Below, in pieces: positions 16,336 to 25,903 of a DNA stretch of 37,066 nucleotides; positions within the stretch are counted from its first letter, which is position 1; every line of letters starts with the position of its first letter. The position numbers and the translations under genes are program-made. The DNA is from Stentor roeselii (Eukaryota > Ciliophora > Heterotrichea > Heterotrichida > Stentoridae). The stretch spans positions 1 through 37,066 of the forward strand of contig RSEH01000356.1 of assembly GCA_006503475.1 (NCBI GenBank). The letters run 5' to 3'. Below the pieces are notes generated by a model, which worked only from the letters and a program-made list of their open reading frames with translations, did not search any database and had not been told where the DNA came from.

Positions 16336-17418
16336 CTACACTAATTCAGGAGCACTCGGCTGAGGCCCTGCTTCACAAACAATATTCACCCTTTCCAAGA
16401 CTTCCGGGTTCCAACCCTCAGGAGCCACGGGGGCTGAAGGCTGGGCGATCATATTGGGGATGATATTCATGAAGGTCTTAATTGAAGGAGAGTCTCCACA
16501 GCACATGCAAGATCCTTCCATGTCAGCAGTGATTTCATTGGAATAGACACATTCAATGAGTTTTCCTTGAGTCGAGTACATCTCATTTAAACTTTGAGCC
16601 CGAGACGGGAGGTTTAAACTGATTTCGACCCCTGCTCTATCTAAAAGTCTTTCGCCTGGTGAGACCTGAACGTGGACTGTTTCTCGTATCACGTCTTTGC
16701 TTATCACTTTGCTGCTGAAGAAGTTGTCTTTCAGCCGTAGGGTGAAGAAAAGTCGAGAAGTCACTCCTGATACTTGCAACTTCGAATGCGAGTTGTCAAC
16801 CTCGGCGTAAAATGATGCGACTTGGCTTGGACTGTATGTGTCTTGAGGGTATGAGACGCTTATGTTGCATTTGCCTTTATTAAAAAAACACCAGGTTCGT
16901 AGGTTAGCAGATTTGTTTAAGGATAGGTTTGAATGGAAGTGGCTCACTCCTTGCTTTAGGCAGATTGGATATTTTCCTTTGATTCTTTGAGATGTGATGC
17001 TGGTTAGGACTGCCTGGAACTTGTAAATGATCATAGCCTCAATCGACCCTTCTCTGTATTGAAAAGACCCAGGAACATTTCCAGGTAATCTAAAAGAAAA
17101 AGGAAGACTGTACTGCCCAACCATCACTCCAAGAGGCCAAACAAAAATTGGTCTTGAAAAGTTAACAATGTGATGTTTCCCCTTATAATAATCCGTGACA
17201 GTTCTTGAATTCGTTTTACCATCAGTGTCCCGATAAGTTTCTGTTCTTGTTTCTGTCCAAGAAGTTTTCTCTTTTCCTCGAAATCGAAGGTGTAAAGTTG
17301 AAGAGACCATCGGAGATCGGACGAAAATATGAACAATGCCTGTGATTTCTTGTCCGTTGAAAGAAGTGTTGTTTTCTAGCTGAATGGCTAAATCGCCGTA
17401 AGCATTTCCAGTTCCCAT
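16336..17418 (-). CDS. Arrestin-domain protein with two C-terminal PSAP motifs
   Basis: A 360-aa alpha-arrestin-like protein. The N-terminal arrestin fold (~8-165) shows the pattern VHIFVRSPMVSSTLHLRFRG...WT, then YSLPFSFRLPGNVPGSFQYR, typical of ARRDC/Vps26-like proteins. The second arrestin sandwich (~170-300) has YPQDTYSPSQVASFYAEVDN and ends in NEMYSTQGKLIECVYSNEI. The tail contains a Cys cluster (CMCCGDSP) and two PSAP late-domain motifs, residues 327-330 and 354-357. In animal ARRDC1 a PSAP motif binds TSG101 of ESCRT-I and drives outward budding of plasma-membrane vesicles; the same partner here is inference. No PPxY motif for NEDD4 ligases is seen. It is a paralogue of the next gene upstream. 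Confidence 0.85.
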   Translation of the reverse strand: MGTGNAYGDLAIQLENNTSFNGQEITGIVHIFVRSPMVSSTLHLRFRGKEKTSWTETRTETYRDTDGKTNSRTVTDYYKGKHHIVNFSRPIFVWPLGVMVGQYSLPFSFRLPGNVPGSFQYREGSIEAMIIYKFQAVLTSITSQRIKGKYPICLKQGVSHFHSNLSLNKSANLRTWCFFNKGKCNISVSYPQDTYSPSQVASFYAEVDNSHSKLQVSGVTSRLFFTLRLKDNFFSSKVISKDVIRETVHVQVSPGERLLDRAGVEISLNLPSRAQSLNEMYSTQGKLIECVYSNEITADMEGSCMCCGDSPSIKTFMNIIPNMIAQPSAPVAPEGWNPEVLERVNIVCEAGPQPSAPELV

Positions 17419-17759
17419 ATTGAATAAATGTTGAGAGAATAATTAGAATTACTGGCTTTTATTGAGTTATGTCTAGCACCTATTCATTGAAAAGATAATG
17501 AATGATGTTTCAGTTAAAATAACGAATAAATATATAGACTAAGGTATTATCTTAGTAATTGTTGAAAGATGAATTTGAGTGATTGATTTTAAACATAAAT
17601 TATATTTATCTTAAATTTATAAGAATGAAGGTTTTTCGATTTTGACTTGATCATAAAAAATAGGTTTTCAATCATCAGGCATCGAAGGGGCTGAAAGACT
17701 AATAGGACTATTGGGAACTATGCTAATTCTTCTCATAAAAATAAGTACTTTTCCATAAT
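17419..17759 (-). other. Intergenic region holding a displaced arrestin tail remnant
   Basis: Between the two arrestin genes. Bases 17668-17736 on the minus strand encode a 22-codon reading frame, MRRISIVPNSPISLSAPSM and three more residues, then TGA. It resembles the tail of the neighbouring paralogue (NIIPNMIAQPSAPVAPEG). The remnant is in a different frame from the 300-aa arrestin ORF that ends at 17760; distance and order match the paralogue, with a net shift of about 4 nt. The rest of the interval is AT-rich without features. Confidence 0.5.
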
Positions 17760-18662
17760 TTACGATTCCACCAAATTTACCCAAATTCTATAAAAATAAA
17801 TGCATTTAATGAGCTTCCTATCAGTACTGTACATATGCTCAAGTGTCCTCATTTTCAAAGGAAGGTTCAAATGAAATTGTACAGCTTCAGCTGACTCTAA
17901 ACGTTCTCCAGGATTTATTTTTACATGAACTCTTTGATTAATGACTATTTTTGTTTTAGTCCAAACTTCTGAAGAGTTATCTTCCAGTTTTATATCCTGA
18001 TAAATCACGCAATTAAGTTTTCGGATAGAAAGAAGTGACTCTGAATTGTCAACTTCCAAGTTAAAACTTACAACTTGGGAAGGGGAGTAAGTGTCTTGAG
18101 GATATGAAAGTCTAAACTTGCAGTGGCCTTTATTTAAACAGCACCAGCTTCGAAGATGAATTGTTCTGTTTAAGGAAATATTATAACTGCAAAATTCGCG
18201 TGGATGTTTCAAAAAAAGTTTGATTTTCCCTTTTAGGATTTCTTGATTAGAGTTGTTCAGAAGAATTGCTTGGAATTTGTAGGAAATTTTAGCTTTTATT
18301 GAATCTCTATTGTCGTAATCGAATGACCCTGGTACTTCACTAGGAAGTATATAAGCAAATGGTATGCTGTAATTTCCAGGTTTTAAGCCATCTTCCCACG
18401 AGTAGAGTTCTTTACTGATTGTAAAAATAGGGCAATCACCCTTATAAGTAGTCTCGGTACCATTAAGACCATCAGAGTCACTATCATTGTTAGATTTACT
18501 CCATTTAGTTTTTTCCATTCCCTTAAAACTCAGCATCAACACAGGTCGATCCAAAAATTTCTCAATCTTGATATTGACAACGCCAGTGACTTCCTCACCA
18601 CAAAAGCAGCAGTTTTTTTCAATATGCAGAGACAGTTCTTCGATACCATTCTTATTCCCCAT
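17760..18662 (-). CDS. Arrestin-domain protein, paralogue lacking the PSAP tail
   Basis: A 300-aa paralogue of the protein at 16336-17418 and upstream of it on the same strand. It keeps both arrestin sandwiches: YSIPFAYILPSEVPGSFDYD, the shared block LRSWCCLNKGHCKFRLSYPQ, DTYSPSQVVSFNLEVDN, and LEHMYSTDRKLIKCIYFYR. The shared Cys-rich segment and YPQDTYSPSQV show a recent tandem duplication. The ORF then ends in WVNLVES-TAA just where the paralogue continues to its Cys cluster and PSAP tail; tail-like codons survive downstream in another frame. Presumably a cargo or ESCRT adaptor that lost one binding tail, or a gene model with an unseen splice or sequence error. Confidence 0.8.
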   Translation of the reverse strand: MGNKNGIEELSLHIEKNCCFCGEEVTGVVNIKIEKFLDRPVLMLSFKGMEKTKWSKSNNDSDSDGLNGTETTYKGDCPIFTISKELYSWEDGLKPGNYSIPFAYILPSEVPGSFDYDNRDSIKAKISYKFQAILLNNSNQEILKGKIKLFLKHPREFCSYNISLNRTIHLRSWCCLNKGHCKFRLSYPQDTYSPSQVVSFNLEVDNSESLLSIRKLNCVIYQDIKLEDNSSEVWTKTKIVINQRVHVKINPGERLESAEAVQFHLNLPLKMRTLEHMYSTDRKLIKCIYFYRIWVNLVES

Positions 18663-18686
18663 TTTACAACTTAAATTAAACTTATT

Positions 18687-19550
18687 TCAAGCCACCAAAA
18701 ACCTCGCCCAATAATACAACTGCTTCACTTGCTTCATATCAGGAGGCATGTCAGTGACAGAAACAACCAAAATCATTTCATTAAACTTCAGTGCTTTCAC
18801 CACCTCAGTTTTCATACAGAACTCAATAACCTGCAGTTCATCTTTCTCAAACTCCATCATTTCATTCGCGAGTACTGCCGAAGAGTTAATCGCTGCGACG
18901 ACCTGGTGCGAAACCGCAGCTTCTTTCGAGTAAATTCGATAAACCTGCAACTGTGAGTTGCTTTTAACGCCATCAAAAACAAACGGGTACTTTTTCTTGA
19001 TTTCCGATGAAGAAGTCTTAGGAACATTCAAAATATCTGTATTGACCGAACTGGATGGTGACATAAACGAACCTTTCGTATTAACAGCGAGACTTTCAGC
19101 ACTTTGCATTTTTTTACTAAAAGAAACATACAAAAACCGCGCACCTGACGAATCCGCAATTTTTTCCATTATCGGGTCAAGCAGCTGGTCAACAAGAAGT
19201 CTCAAAGACTTGTTGAAAGCTTTAAATGACTTTTTGTTGAGTCGACTGTTTAAAATGTGTCCGAACTGCTGCAAAAAAAGCTCCAACATGTGCACTGCAA
19301 ATCGATGACCTTCTTCTTCACTTGTCGAGTCCTCTGCGAACTCGATCGTCACTGCCAGAGGGTGGTTCGGGTCCTTCGCGAAGCAGAAAAGACGCGAGTT
19401 TTGAAAGATGGACTTCAAAGCGAAACTCGTCATTTGAAGCAAGGTGTAACTGTTCATCGCTAGTCGTAAAATCACGTCAGAGTCGCGAAGGAAGTCGACG
19501 TAGTGCAGGACTGAGGCGTTGTCAGTGTTGAAAAACACAAAGCGCTCCAT
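18687..19550 (-). CDS. Hypothetical protein, 287 aa, possible longin/roadblock-like fold
   Basis: The start is the ATG at 19548-19550 (MERFVFFNTDN); the longer ORF upstream overlaps the FIP1 gene and is not used. The N-terminal ~130 residues mix strands and amphipathic helices (FVFFNTDNASVLHYVDFLRD; LFCFAKDPNHPLAVTIEFAE; FAVHMLELFLQQFGHILN), a pattern that could be a longin-type fold as in trafficking GEF subunits, but I cannot assign a family. A Ser-rich linker (~165-195) follows, then a second mixed region (~200-287). No signal peptide or TM helix. It lies 23 bp downstream of FIP1 on the same strand and 24 bp upstream of the arrestin paralogue ATG. Confidence 0.65.
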   Translation of the reverse strand: MERFVFFNTDNASVLHYVDFLRDSDVILRLAMNSYTLLQMTSFALKSIFQNSRLFCFAKDPNHPLAVTIEFAEDSTSEEEGHRFAVHMLELFLQQFGHILNSRLNKKSFKAFNKSLRLLVDQLLDPIMEKIADSSGARFLYVSFSKKMQSAESLAVNTKGSFMSPSSSVNTDILNVPKTSSSEIKKKYPFVFDGVKSNSQLQVYRIYSKEAAVSHQVVAAINSSAVLANEMMEFEKDELQVIEFCMKTEVVKALKFNEMILVVSVTDMPPDMKQVKQLYYWARFLVA

Positions 19551-19573
19551 TTTAATGTTACTGGGCTTAGCTA

Positions 19574-19957
19574 TTATCTTCGGAACCTTTTCCCTTCTTC
19601 TCGTTTTCCGTCTTTTTTCCAGTTCCACTCACGACTGTCTAGACTGATTTCGCGCATTTTCTGTTGTTCGAGTTGAGCTTGTTTTTCTTTTTCTAGGATT
19701 TTTTGCTGTCTTAATGAAATCTGACGCATTAAGAAACTGTTCCAGGTGTCTTCGTTGAAGCCGAAGTTGAAGTAGTCTGAAATGTCTGCACCGGGCATCA
19801 TCCAGGGCTTTTCGCGGATGTCGACGTTCATTGGTTTGTAGTCCTCGCCTTTGTAGGTGTAAACGTTTTTCTTCGACTCCATCCATTGTTCTAGTAAGAA
19901 ATCGTTGCAGTCTCCCCAAAAGATCTTCATCTCGGTATCTTCTTCATCTGAATTCAT
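19574..19957 (-). CDS. FIP1: FIP1-like polyadenylation factor subunit
   Basis: A 127-aa protein with the diagnostic Fip1 motif at residues 50-79: KPWMMPGADISDYFNFGFNE followed by DTWNSFLMRQ. In eukaryotes this motif lies in the CPSF/CPF subunit that links poly(A) polymerase to the cleavage complex. Before it is an acidic start (MNSDEEDTEM) and a short conserved-looking stretch; after it comes a Gln/Glu/Lys-rich helix (QQKILEKEKQAQLEQQKMRE) and a basic end. It is a minimal version, far shorter than yeast or animal Fip1 (over 300 aa). The ATG follows AAATATAA, the common start context. Confidence 0.88.
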   Translation of the reverse strand: MNSDEEDTEMKIFWGDCNDFLLEQWMESKKNVYTYKGEDYKPMNVDIREKPWMMPGADISDYFNFGFNEDTWNSFLMRQISLRQQKILEKEKQAQLEQQKMREISLDSREWNWKKDGKREEGKRFRR

Positions 19958-20204
19958 TTATATTTTTAAGTTTATATGTGTTAGAGGTCCTAAGTTAGCT
20001 TATTAAATACAAAGATGTTCATTTTAGAAGTTTACTGTGGAATAAAAGAAATACAGAGTTTTTTTAGAGTTGTGGTATTTTTTTATTATTTTTGGTGAAT
20101 TTTCATGGTTTTGGGATTTTCAGAAATTGTTGAAATATTGGATTTTTAGGGTTAATTAATGATCTTATGATAACTATAAAGTGTTGTAATTTTTATAGAG
20201 TAGG

Positions 20205-20850
20205 TGGTATCATTTTGGTTTATCAGCTGGCCAATACTCGCTCGCATTTAGATCTTTAGGTGATAGACCTGCTGATTGGCAGCCTAAGGCGACAAGTTCT
20301 GAGAAAAAGACTCTTCACCACATCAGCTTTTTTCTAAATATCTTAAAAAGATTTTCATTAAACTTGGATCTTTGAGTCTCACTAACAAATTTCTCAACAA
20401 CTTGATCAAGCTTGAAGTGATTCGAAACTTAAACTTTCTAAACACAAGTCTCGAATACAACAAATGCCACTGCCTTTCACAAAGCTCAGTCCAAAACAAA
20501 AGTTATCGCCTGTGCCCCGAGTAGCTTCAAATATTCGACATATCCCATATGATTGAAAAGAATAGCGACATGGTTATAGCTGCTTCGGGTCACAACTCTT
20601 TGCGCCTTGGTTATCAGATTTTTGCTTTGAAACAAAAAAATTTCACCTGTTTGGCACTGGTTCACAAACTCAAAGACTGAAATTTGAGAGAAAAGCTAAA
20701 CTTCAGAACCTTCACCAAAGAGTAGATTTTGTAGATTTTTGACAAAGATCTTAAAGACTCTCATTCATGAATGTCGAACCAAGAGTCCACTTCTTCAATT
20801 CCTGTTGACTTGAATACAAAAAATCGCTTTAGACCTACAAGGGATAAGGA
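20205..20850 (+). pseudogene. Relic of an unidentified protein-coding gene
   Basis: Less AT-rich, coding-like sequence without any long ORF. One frame reads GLSAGQYSLAFRSLGDRPAD... from ~20205 to ~20350. After a shift near the A-run at 20341-20352, the next frame continues FIKLGSLSLTNKFLNNLIKL... to ~20850, broken by TAG (after LCPE), TGA (after VHKLKD), TAG and TAG (around IL) and TGA. Between stops the translation stays varied and protein-like (MIEKNSDMVIAASGHNSLRL). I found no 15- or 16-nt GT-AG segments that would remove the stops. I do not recognise the family. Best read as a decayed gene lying between living ones. Confidence 0.5.
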
Positions 20851-20855
20851 AAGTG

Positions 20856-21116
20856 TTAAAGGGTTGTTACGGATTGTTCGATTTGAACTTGGTCGAAGTT
20901 TAAACTAGCTGCTGGTTGGCTGAAGCTTTTTTTGTGTAGAAACTGAAAACTCTGTGAGGTAAAATGCAGAATTTTGATTGTGAAGTCTTTATTAGTTTCG
21001 ATTTCAGCTTCTCTAGCAAACCTGATTTTGTTTATTGAGGACTGACTTTCCTCGGCTTGTGTTTTCGAATTTGAATTGCTCTGCTCGAAATCGAGAACTG
21101 ATTCAGACTTTCTCAT
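20856..21116 (-). CDS. Hypothetical small protein, 86 aa
   Basis: ORF from an ATG at 21114-21116 to TAA at 20856-20858. The product is Ser/Gln/Glu-rich and polar (DFEQSNSNSKTQAEESQSSI) with a short mixed middle (IRFAREAEIETNKDFTIKIL). No domain or localisation signal is visible. It abuts the relic on the opposite strand, so it may be real or part of the same degraded block. Confidence 0.4.
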   Translation of the reverse strand: MRKSESVLDFEQSNSNSKTQAEESQSSINKIRFAREAEIETNKDFTIKILHFTSQSFQFLHKKSFSQPAASLNFDQVQIEQSVTTL

Positions 21117-21679
21117 TTTGATTAATTAGAAAGGGTTGATTCAATGATCGAATTTAAATGATGGATTAGAATGATATTAAACAGTCGATTATTTTAGATT
21201 ATTTATCGTAAAAGTGACTTTATTTTGATTTGGAAAAATTTCATACTGTTATCCACTAATAATATTGATAACTAAGTGAATTAAACTGAAACCTCTTATT
21301 TAATCTTAGTAATGGTTTGAATATTCAAAATATCTAGTTAGGGCTTGGAATGTCAAAGGAAACAAAAATCTAATTTCAAAAACTAAAGTTACTTATTTTA
21401 AAAATTAGGATTTTTCTCAAGCTAAAATATATAGCTATCTTTTTGGTTTATCAAACTAATAACATCACCAGTTATAAGCTACCTAAACTCCTATATTTTT
21501 TTATACACTACTATAATTGGTATGCGCAAAACTTAGTTTGGATGAGCTTTATTAGAGTTTTGAATATAGGATTGATCGAAGATTTGCAGTTCTGACGATA
21601 AAAATTAGAATTTATTAAAATCGATTAATATTTTGGTTGAACAATAATTTAACTTGATCATAAATCAATTAGTCTAGAA
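21117..21679. other. AT-rich intergenic region
   Basis: About 560 bases without ORFs or repeats that I can recognise. It lies upstream of the large membrane-protein gene and probably holds its promoter. Confidence 0.5.
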
Positions 21680-24600
21680 ATGTTTATGCTTGTGATTCTA
21701 ATAACAATTAGAGCTCAGGAAATTATTCAAGATTTCGGAGAAATCAGTCTTCCTTTAAACAACTCTCTAAATCTCCACTTTTTAGACTATTTTTCAGGAA
21801 ATTTTTTGGAATACTCAGTCGAATGCTTTCCGAACAAATCAGCAGTCGTTGAGGTTACTCAAAGTCGAAGTCAAAACAGAATCCTGAATGCAGTCAACAA
21901 TTCTTTATCATTTAACAAATTAATTCCGAGATATCGAATGCCTTCTTTATGGAACAATTCCGATTACTATTCTTTTTATTTTGATGAGTCTAAAGTGTAC
22001 ATGATAAAGGCAGGTTTCAGTAGCAATACTATTAATTTGTTCAAAATAATTGATTTCAGTCAATACGAAGGCTTCTATGTTTCTGGACTAAGTTTGGTAA
22101 AAATTGAAAACATGCAACATTTGTTTGTTTTCGGACTATCTCAATCTTTACAAAAAAACTTGTTTTTCACTGTAGAGTTGGAATATTTTAATATAAATCC
22201 TTTCACAATCGAGAAATTGGAAAAAGTAAAAGATCTTCATATAGACAGCAACATCAACTCAAGTTTCTTGTGTCTGAATGGGACTTTAAAGCATATAGTA
22301 ACTTTATTTATTCTTAGTTTCTCTCAAATTAACGAGCCTCCTATACTTTTGTTCAAAATCACTGAATTCTTAACAATACCTGGGGTTTCAAGTAATCATA
22401 TTTCAGTTATTTCTTACTTCATGATAGATCCAAGTCCTTCTCCTGACCCAATCACATTAGTTGTAATCGACAAGAGTTCAAATTTTATTTACTTTACAAT
22501 GAACAGTAAAAATTATACTGAACATTACTCACTTCCTTTAGGCCTTTACGGTGAACCATTTGCAATTGAGTTGATCACTAGTTTGAACTTTGGGCTAAAG
22601 TTATTTTCTGTGATAACAAATAAAGGAATTGTATCGATCAACTTCGACTTTCGTTCAATATTTGATTTCTGGCCTTTTCCCATGAAAATGAATCAGCTGA
22701 TTGGATTTTTCCTGAGGTATAAATTCTTGCATTATTTTTACATTGATGATAATTCCAATTTGGTTGTTACTGTTTCTTCTGTGTACAACACTAATGAAAT
22801 CCTCTATACAGATACTTTTCGGTTCGACCCTCTCAACTTAGAAGGGCCTTGGAGTCTTATAGAGTCTATTGGAAGGGTAAATTTTTTGCATTTAGACTAT
22901 ACAAATATTAATATCGTTTCTATAAAAACCTTCGACCCGATGATGAAAATTTGGATGGTTAAGGACTCAGTTAAATGCATCGTGATAGCCGCTGATCAAG
23001 TCAGTAAAAGACTAGTAAAAAATTCGATCAAACTGATAAATCTTAATTCAAGTAATTTTGAAATTTCGAATATTTATCGAGGTAGTAAATATATACAGAA
23101 GTTGACAACCAGTATACATATGAGCGATGTGATAGTTTCTCAGGATCTTCCAATTTTCATGGTCTCTGGTTGGAATGTTTCATGTACTTTTGATCAGGTA
23201 GTCACTGATAATTTAAGGATTTCGGATGCCAGCTTACAAAAAGTTACTAAAACGATATCGTTGAAGTTTATTAATTGCTCTCAAGTCTTTGTTCAAAATA
23301 GCTACCTCTTTTGTATTGATAACAACAAAATCATTATTACGAATGTCACTGAAGAGAATGGACCATATTTTTATATTGATGATGTAATCCAGGTTCAAGT
23401 TTCAAACCTCAACGAAACAGCAAAATTTTTCGCTGTGTTGTGCGAAAATCATGGTAATTTTTCATTGAAAATTTTAGTTGTTAATCAAAATAATTACAAT
23501 CAAACATTTGAAGACTATGAAGTCAATAAAACCTTATCAGGTAGTGTAGCAATCAATTTATTCAACTCTTTAATTTTTATCTATGACCAGAGTAATATAT
23601 TTGTGCTTAAATATAATTACATGTCAATGAAATTCGAATACTTTTACCTGATTCAATCAAATTCAATAATCAGCCCTATTAATAGTATTGCTATTATCAA
23701 TAATCAGAACTTCGAATACTTAATCAACATTTACATCACTTTTCCAAGTGTTGTCAAAATGGTAACTTTTAATACTCTAAATAATGGAATTTCAAACATT
23801 GATAATTCGATAATGTTATATATTTCAAACTACTCTCAACTATTTGTGAACATTTGGGAGGTATATGTGATAATCCCAGGAAAAATCTTGGTTTATGACC
23901 ATATGTTAACCGAAATATTAAGGGAAATCAACATTGAACTATTTGATGCTCTAATGTTAGAGTCTTTCATGGTCGGAAAAAGCCCTGACTCCCAGTTATT
24001 AGTAATAAACGGAACTGAAACTTTTATGATCGAATCAGTTTATTTTTTCGAGCGAACAACAGATAAAATAATTGGATTTACCTTTGACTTATACTCTCGA
24101 ACAACCCTGGTTCTTCAAGGTGATGAAAGTCTTTCCTTTTACACTCTCTTATGCCCATCTTTGATTGGTCTATGTAATAAAAACCTGATATTAAAAGTAG
24201 AGTTAATAAATGAAAAAGAAATACATAATCTGATACAAAACACTCAATTAAACTTGCAATGCAATAACTTTTATTACTCTCAGAACTTTTCATATTTTTT
24301 AACTATTTACTTATTCGGTCTAAATATTGATTCAGAAACAAAAAATATTACATTGAATTATGACTACGATACTCAAGCATATTTTAACTTTTCTGATAAG
24401 TTTAAAGGGTATGACCTTGATTATTCAATTCATTTTTCAAATAAAAACTTTAATTCAACTAAGCTGCAACCGGTTTCAGTTATTAATTCGATTTCTTTAG
24501 TGAAAAGTTTTCACCTGGATGCCAAGATCACTGGATTTACTCTTATAAAAAACTCTTCTTTCGTAGCAGTAACTTCTTCAGATAACCGAGCTTTTATTTT

Positions 24601-25903
24601 CGATATGTTTGATGAATCAGAAAATATACCATTAAATTACTCTTTTTCCCAAAACATGAGCTGCCCTCTTGTTGAATATGTAACAGCTCGATCTGATCAA
24701 ATACTTTTTGTTGCAGTTTGCTATAACTATACAGCAGACTTAATTAGAAAATATTTCTTAACTATTGTATTAGCTGATAGAACTACATTAGATATGAACA
24801 ACAGTGCTCATATTCCGTTGAACTTCAGCTATAACATCCTTAAAATAATTCCAGCAAGTGAAAGATCATTTTTGATAGCTATTGTTGAAGTTCAACCAAC
24901 AATAACATTCAATAATCATATTGAACTATTCAAAGGAACATGGAAAAATGAAGTAAAAATAGAGTACTTCCAAATGATTAATTTTTTCACATTAAACATT
25001 GATAGTTCTATATTTACTTCGATTGAAGGTGAATATACATATACTGGATCAATAACTCTGTATCTTGTGGATATATTATACGGAGTGCGCATAGTGAAGT
25101 ACTTAGACAATTCTTTTAAATTATTTGATGGGATTCCTATATCCTGCACTTTCACATCAATGGCATTGTGTGGCCACCAATTATATGTGGGCTGTTTGGA
25201 CACTTCAGTGATTCTTTACAAGCGATCAAACGGTAATTTTTCATACCTTAGTAATTTTTACCCTTACAACAACAATCAGCCATTCAGGGCAATGACAGGT
25301 TATATGGACTGCAATAACTACTACCATAGTGATTATATAATCATGCCAATAAAAAGATCTCAAGACTTCTCTATTCGAGTATTGAGTATTTTCAATAACC
25401 TTGATTCTCAAATATTAAAAGATGTTCCTATTTCCAATAATTCTCCTCAAGAAGACTACAGCACAAAAGCAAAATTTTATAATGATTCGATATTTGTTAC
25501 ATTTGACTTAGAAGGTTTGAATCTGATGATCTTCAGCATCAATCAACCGTCTCTTGTCATTCCGAAACTTACAAAAGATCAATATAAAGAAATATTGAAA
25601 GTGACTGATGGAAAACCTCCAAGTTTTTATCTGAATGTTAGTAATAAAATTACATCGATTGTTTATCAAAACTGCTTGATAGATAGAGGAAAACTTGATT
25701 CTAATAGTGATGATGAAGATTTTCAAGTTCCTTCTTATGTCTTGATTGTTGGAGTTATTGGAATCTTAATTATTATGGGCGGCTGCAGTTATGCTGGATA
25801 TAAAATCTTTAAACTGTGTGAGAAGAAACAAGATGAGAATTTGAATTATGAAAAACCTGAAAATGTCAAGTTCATGTTTTCGGCAATGAGCTTAAACACG
25901 TGA
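21680..25903 (+). CDS. Large type I membrane protein, 1407 aa, probable surface protein
   Basis: One uninterrupted ORF with TGA stop. The start is fixed by an upstream in-frame TAA with no other ATG between. The N-terminus MFMLVILITIRAQE is a short signal peptide. The ~1300-residue ectodomain consists of repeating beta-strand-like stretches (for example ITGFTLIKNSSFVAVTSSDN, RAFIFDMFDES), suggesting beta-propeller blades, with many N-x-S/T glycosylation sites and few Cys. A single membrane helix (SYVLIVGVIGILIIMGG, about residue 1350) precedes a ~45-residue cytosolic tail starting YKIFKLCEKKQ. No named domain is recognised; large proteins of this layout are common in ciliates. Codon use is more AT-rich than in the housekeeping genes. 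Confidence 0.85.
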   Translation: MFMLVILITIRAQEIIQDFGEISLPLNNSLNLHFLDYFSGNFLEYSVECFPNKSAVVEVTQSRSQNRILNAVNNSLSFNKLIPRYRMPSLWNNSDYYSFYFDESKVYMIKAGFSSNTINLFKIIDFSQYEGFYVSGLSLVKIENMQHLFVFGLSQSLQKNLFFTVELEYFNINPFTIEKLEKVKDLHIDSNINSSFLCLNGTLKHIVTLFILSFSQINEPPILLFKITEFLTIPGVSSNHISVISYFMIDPSPSPDPITLVVIDKSSNFIYFTMNSKNYTEHYSLPLGLYGEPFAIELITSLNFGLKLFSVITNKGIVSINFDFRSIFDFWPFPMKMNQLIGFFLRYKFLHYFYIDDNSNLVVTVSSVYNTNEILYTDTFRFDPLNLEGPWSLIESIGRVNFLHLDYTNINIVSIKTFDPMMKIWMVKDSVKCIVIAADQVSKRLVKNSIKLINLNSSNFEISNIYRGSKYIQKLTTSIHMSDVIVSQDLPIFMVSGWNVSCTFDQVVTDNLRISDASLQKVTKTISLKFINCSQVFVQNSYLFCIDNNKIIITNVTEENGPYFYIDDVIQVQVSNLNETAKFFAVLCENHGNFSLKILVVNQNNYNQTFEDYEVNKTLSGSVAINLFNSLIFIYDQSNIFVLKYNYMSMKFEYFYLIQSNSIISPINSIAIINNQNFEYLINIYITFPSVVKMVTFNTLNNGISNIDNSIMLYISNYSQLFVNIWEVYVIIPGKILVYDHMLTEILREINIELFDALMLESFMVGKSPDSQLLVINGTETFMIESVYFFERTTDKIIGFTFDLYSRTTLVLQGDESLSFYTLLCPSLIGLCNKNLILKVELINEKEIHNLIQNTQLNLQCNNFYYSQNFSYFLTIYLFGLNIDSETKNITLNYDYDTQAYFNFSDKFKGYDLDYSIHFSNKNFNSTKLQPVSVINSISLVKSFHLDAKITGFTLIKNSSFVAVTSSDNRAFIFDMFDESENIPLNYSFSQNMSCPLVEYVTARSDQILFVAVCYNYTADLIRKYFLTIVLADRTTLDMNNSAHIPLNFSYNILKIIPASERSFLIAIVEVQPTITFNNHIELFKGTWKNEVKIEYFQMINFFTLNIDSSIFTSIEGEYTYTGSITLYLVDILYGVRIVKYLDNSFKLFDGIPISCTFTSMALCGHQLYVGCLDTSVILYKRSNGNFSYLSNFYPYNNNQPFRAMTGYMDCNNYYHSDYIIMPIKRSQDFSIRVLSIFNNLDSQILKDVPISNNSPQEDYSTKAKFYNDSIFVTFDLEGLNLMIFSINQPSLVIPKLTKDQYKEILKVTDGKPPSFYLNVSNKITSIVYQNCLIDRGKLDSNSDDEDFQVPSYVLIVGVIGILIIMGGCSYAGYKIFKLCEKKQDENLNYEKPENVKFMFSAMSLNT

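Noticed and set aside
19551-19628. Longer N-terminus for the protein ending at 18687
   Set aside because: It would overlap the end of FIP1 and lacks an ATG start in a good context; the ATG at 19550 fits better.
2534-25903. UGA = Trp code (Blepharisma-type)
   Set aside because: No conserved ORF contains an in-frame TGA, the Trp residues checked use TGG, and TGA terminates several genes at plausible ends.
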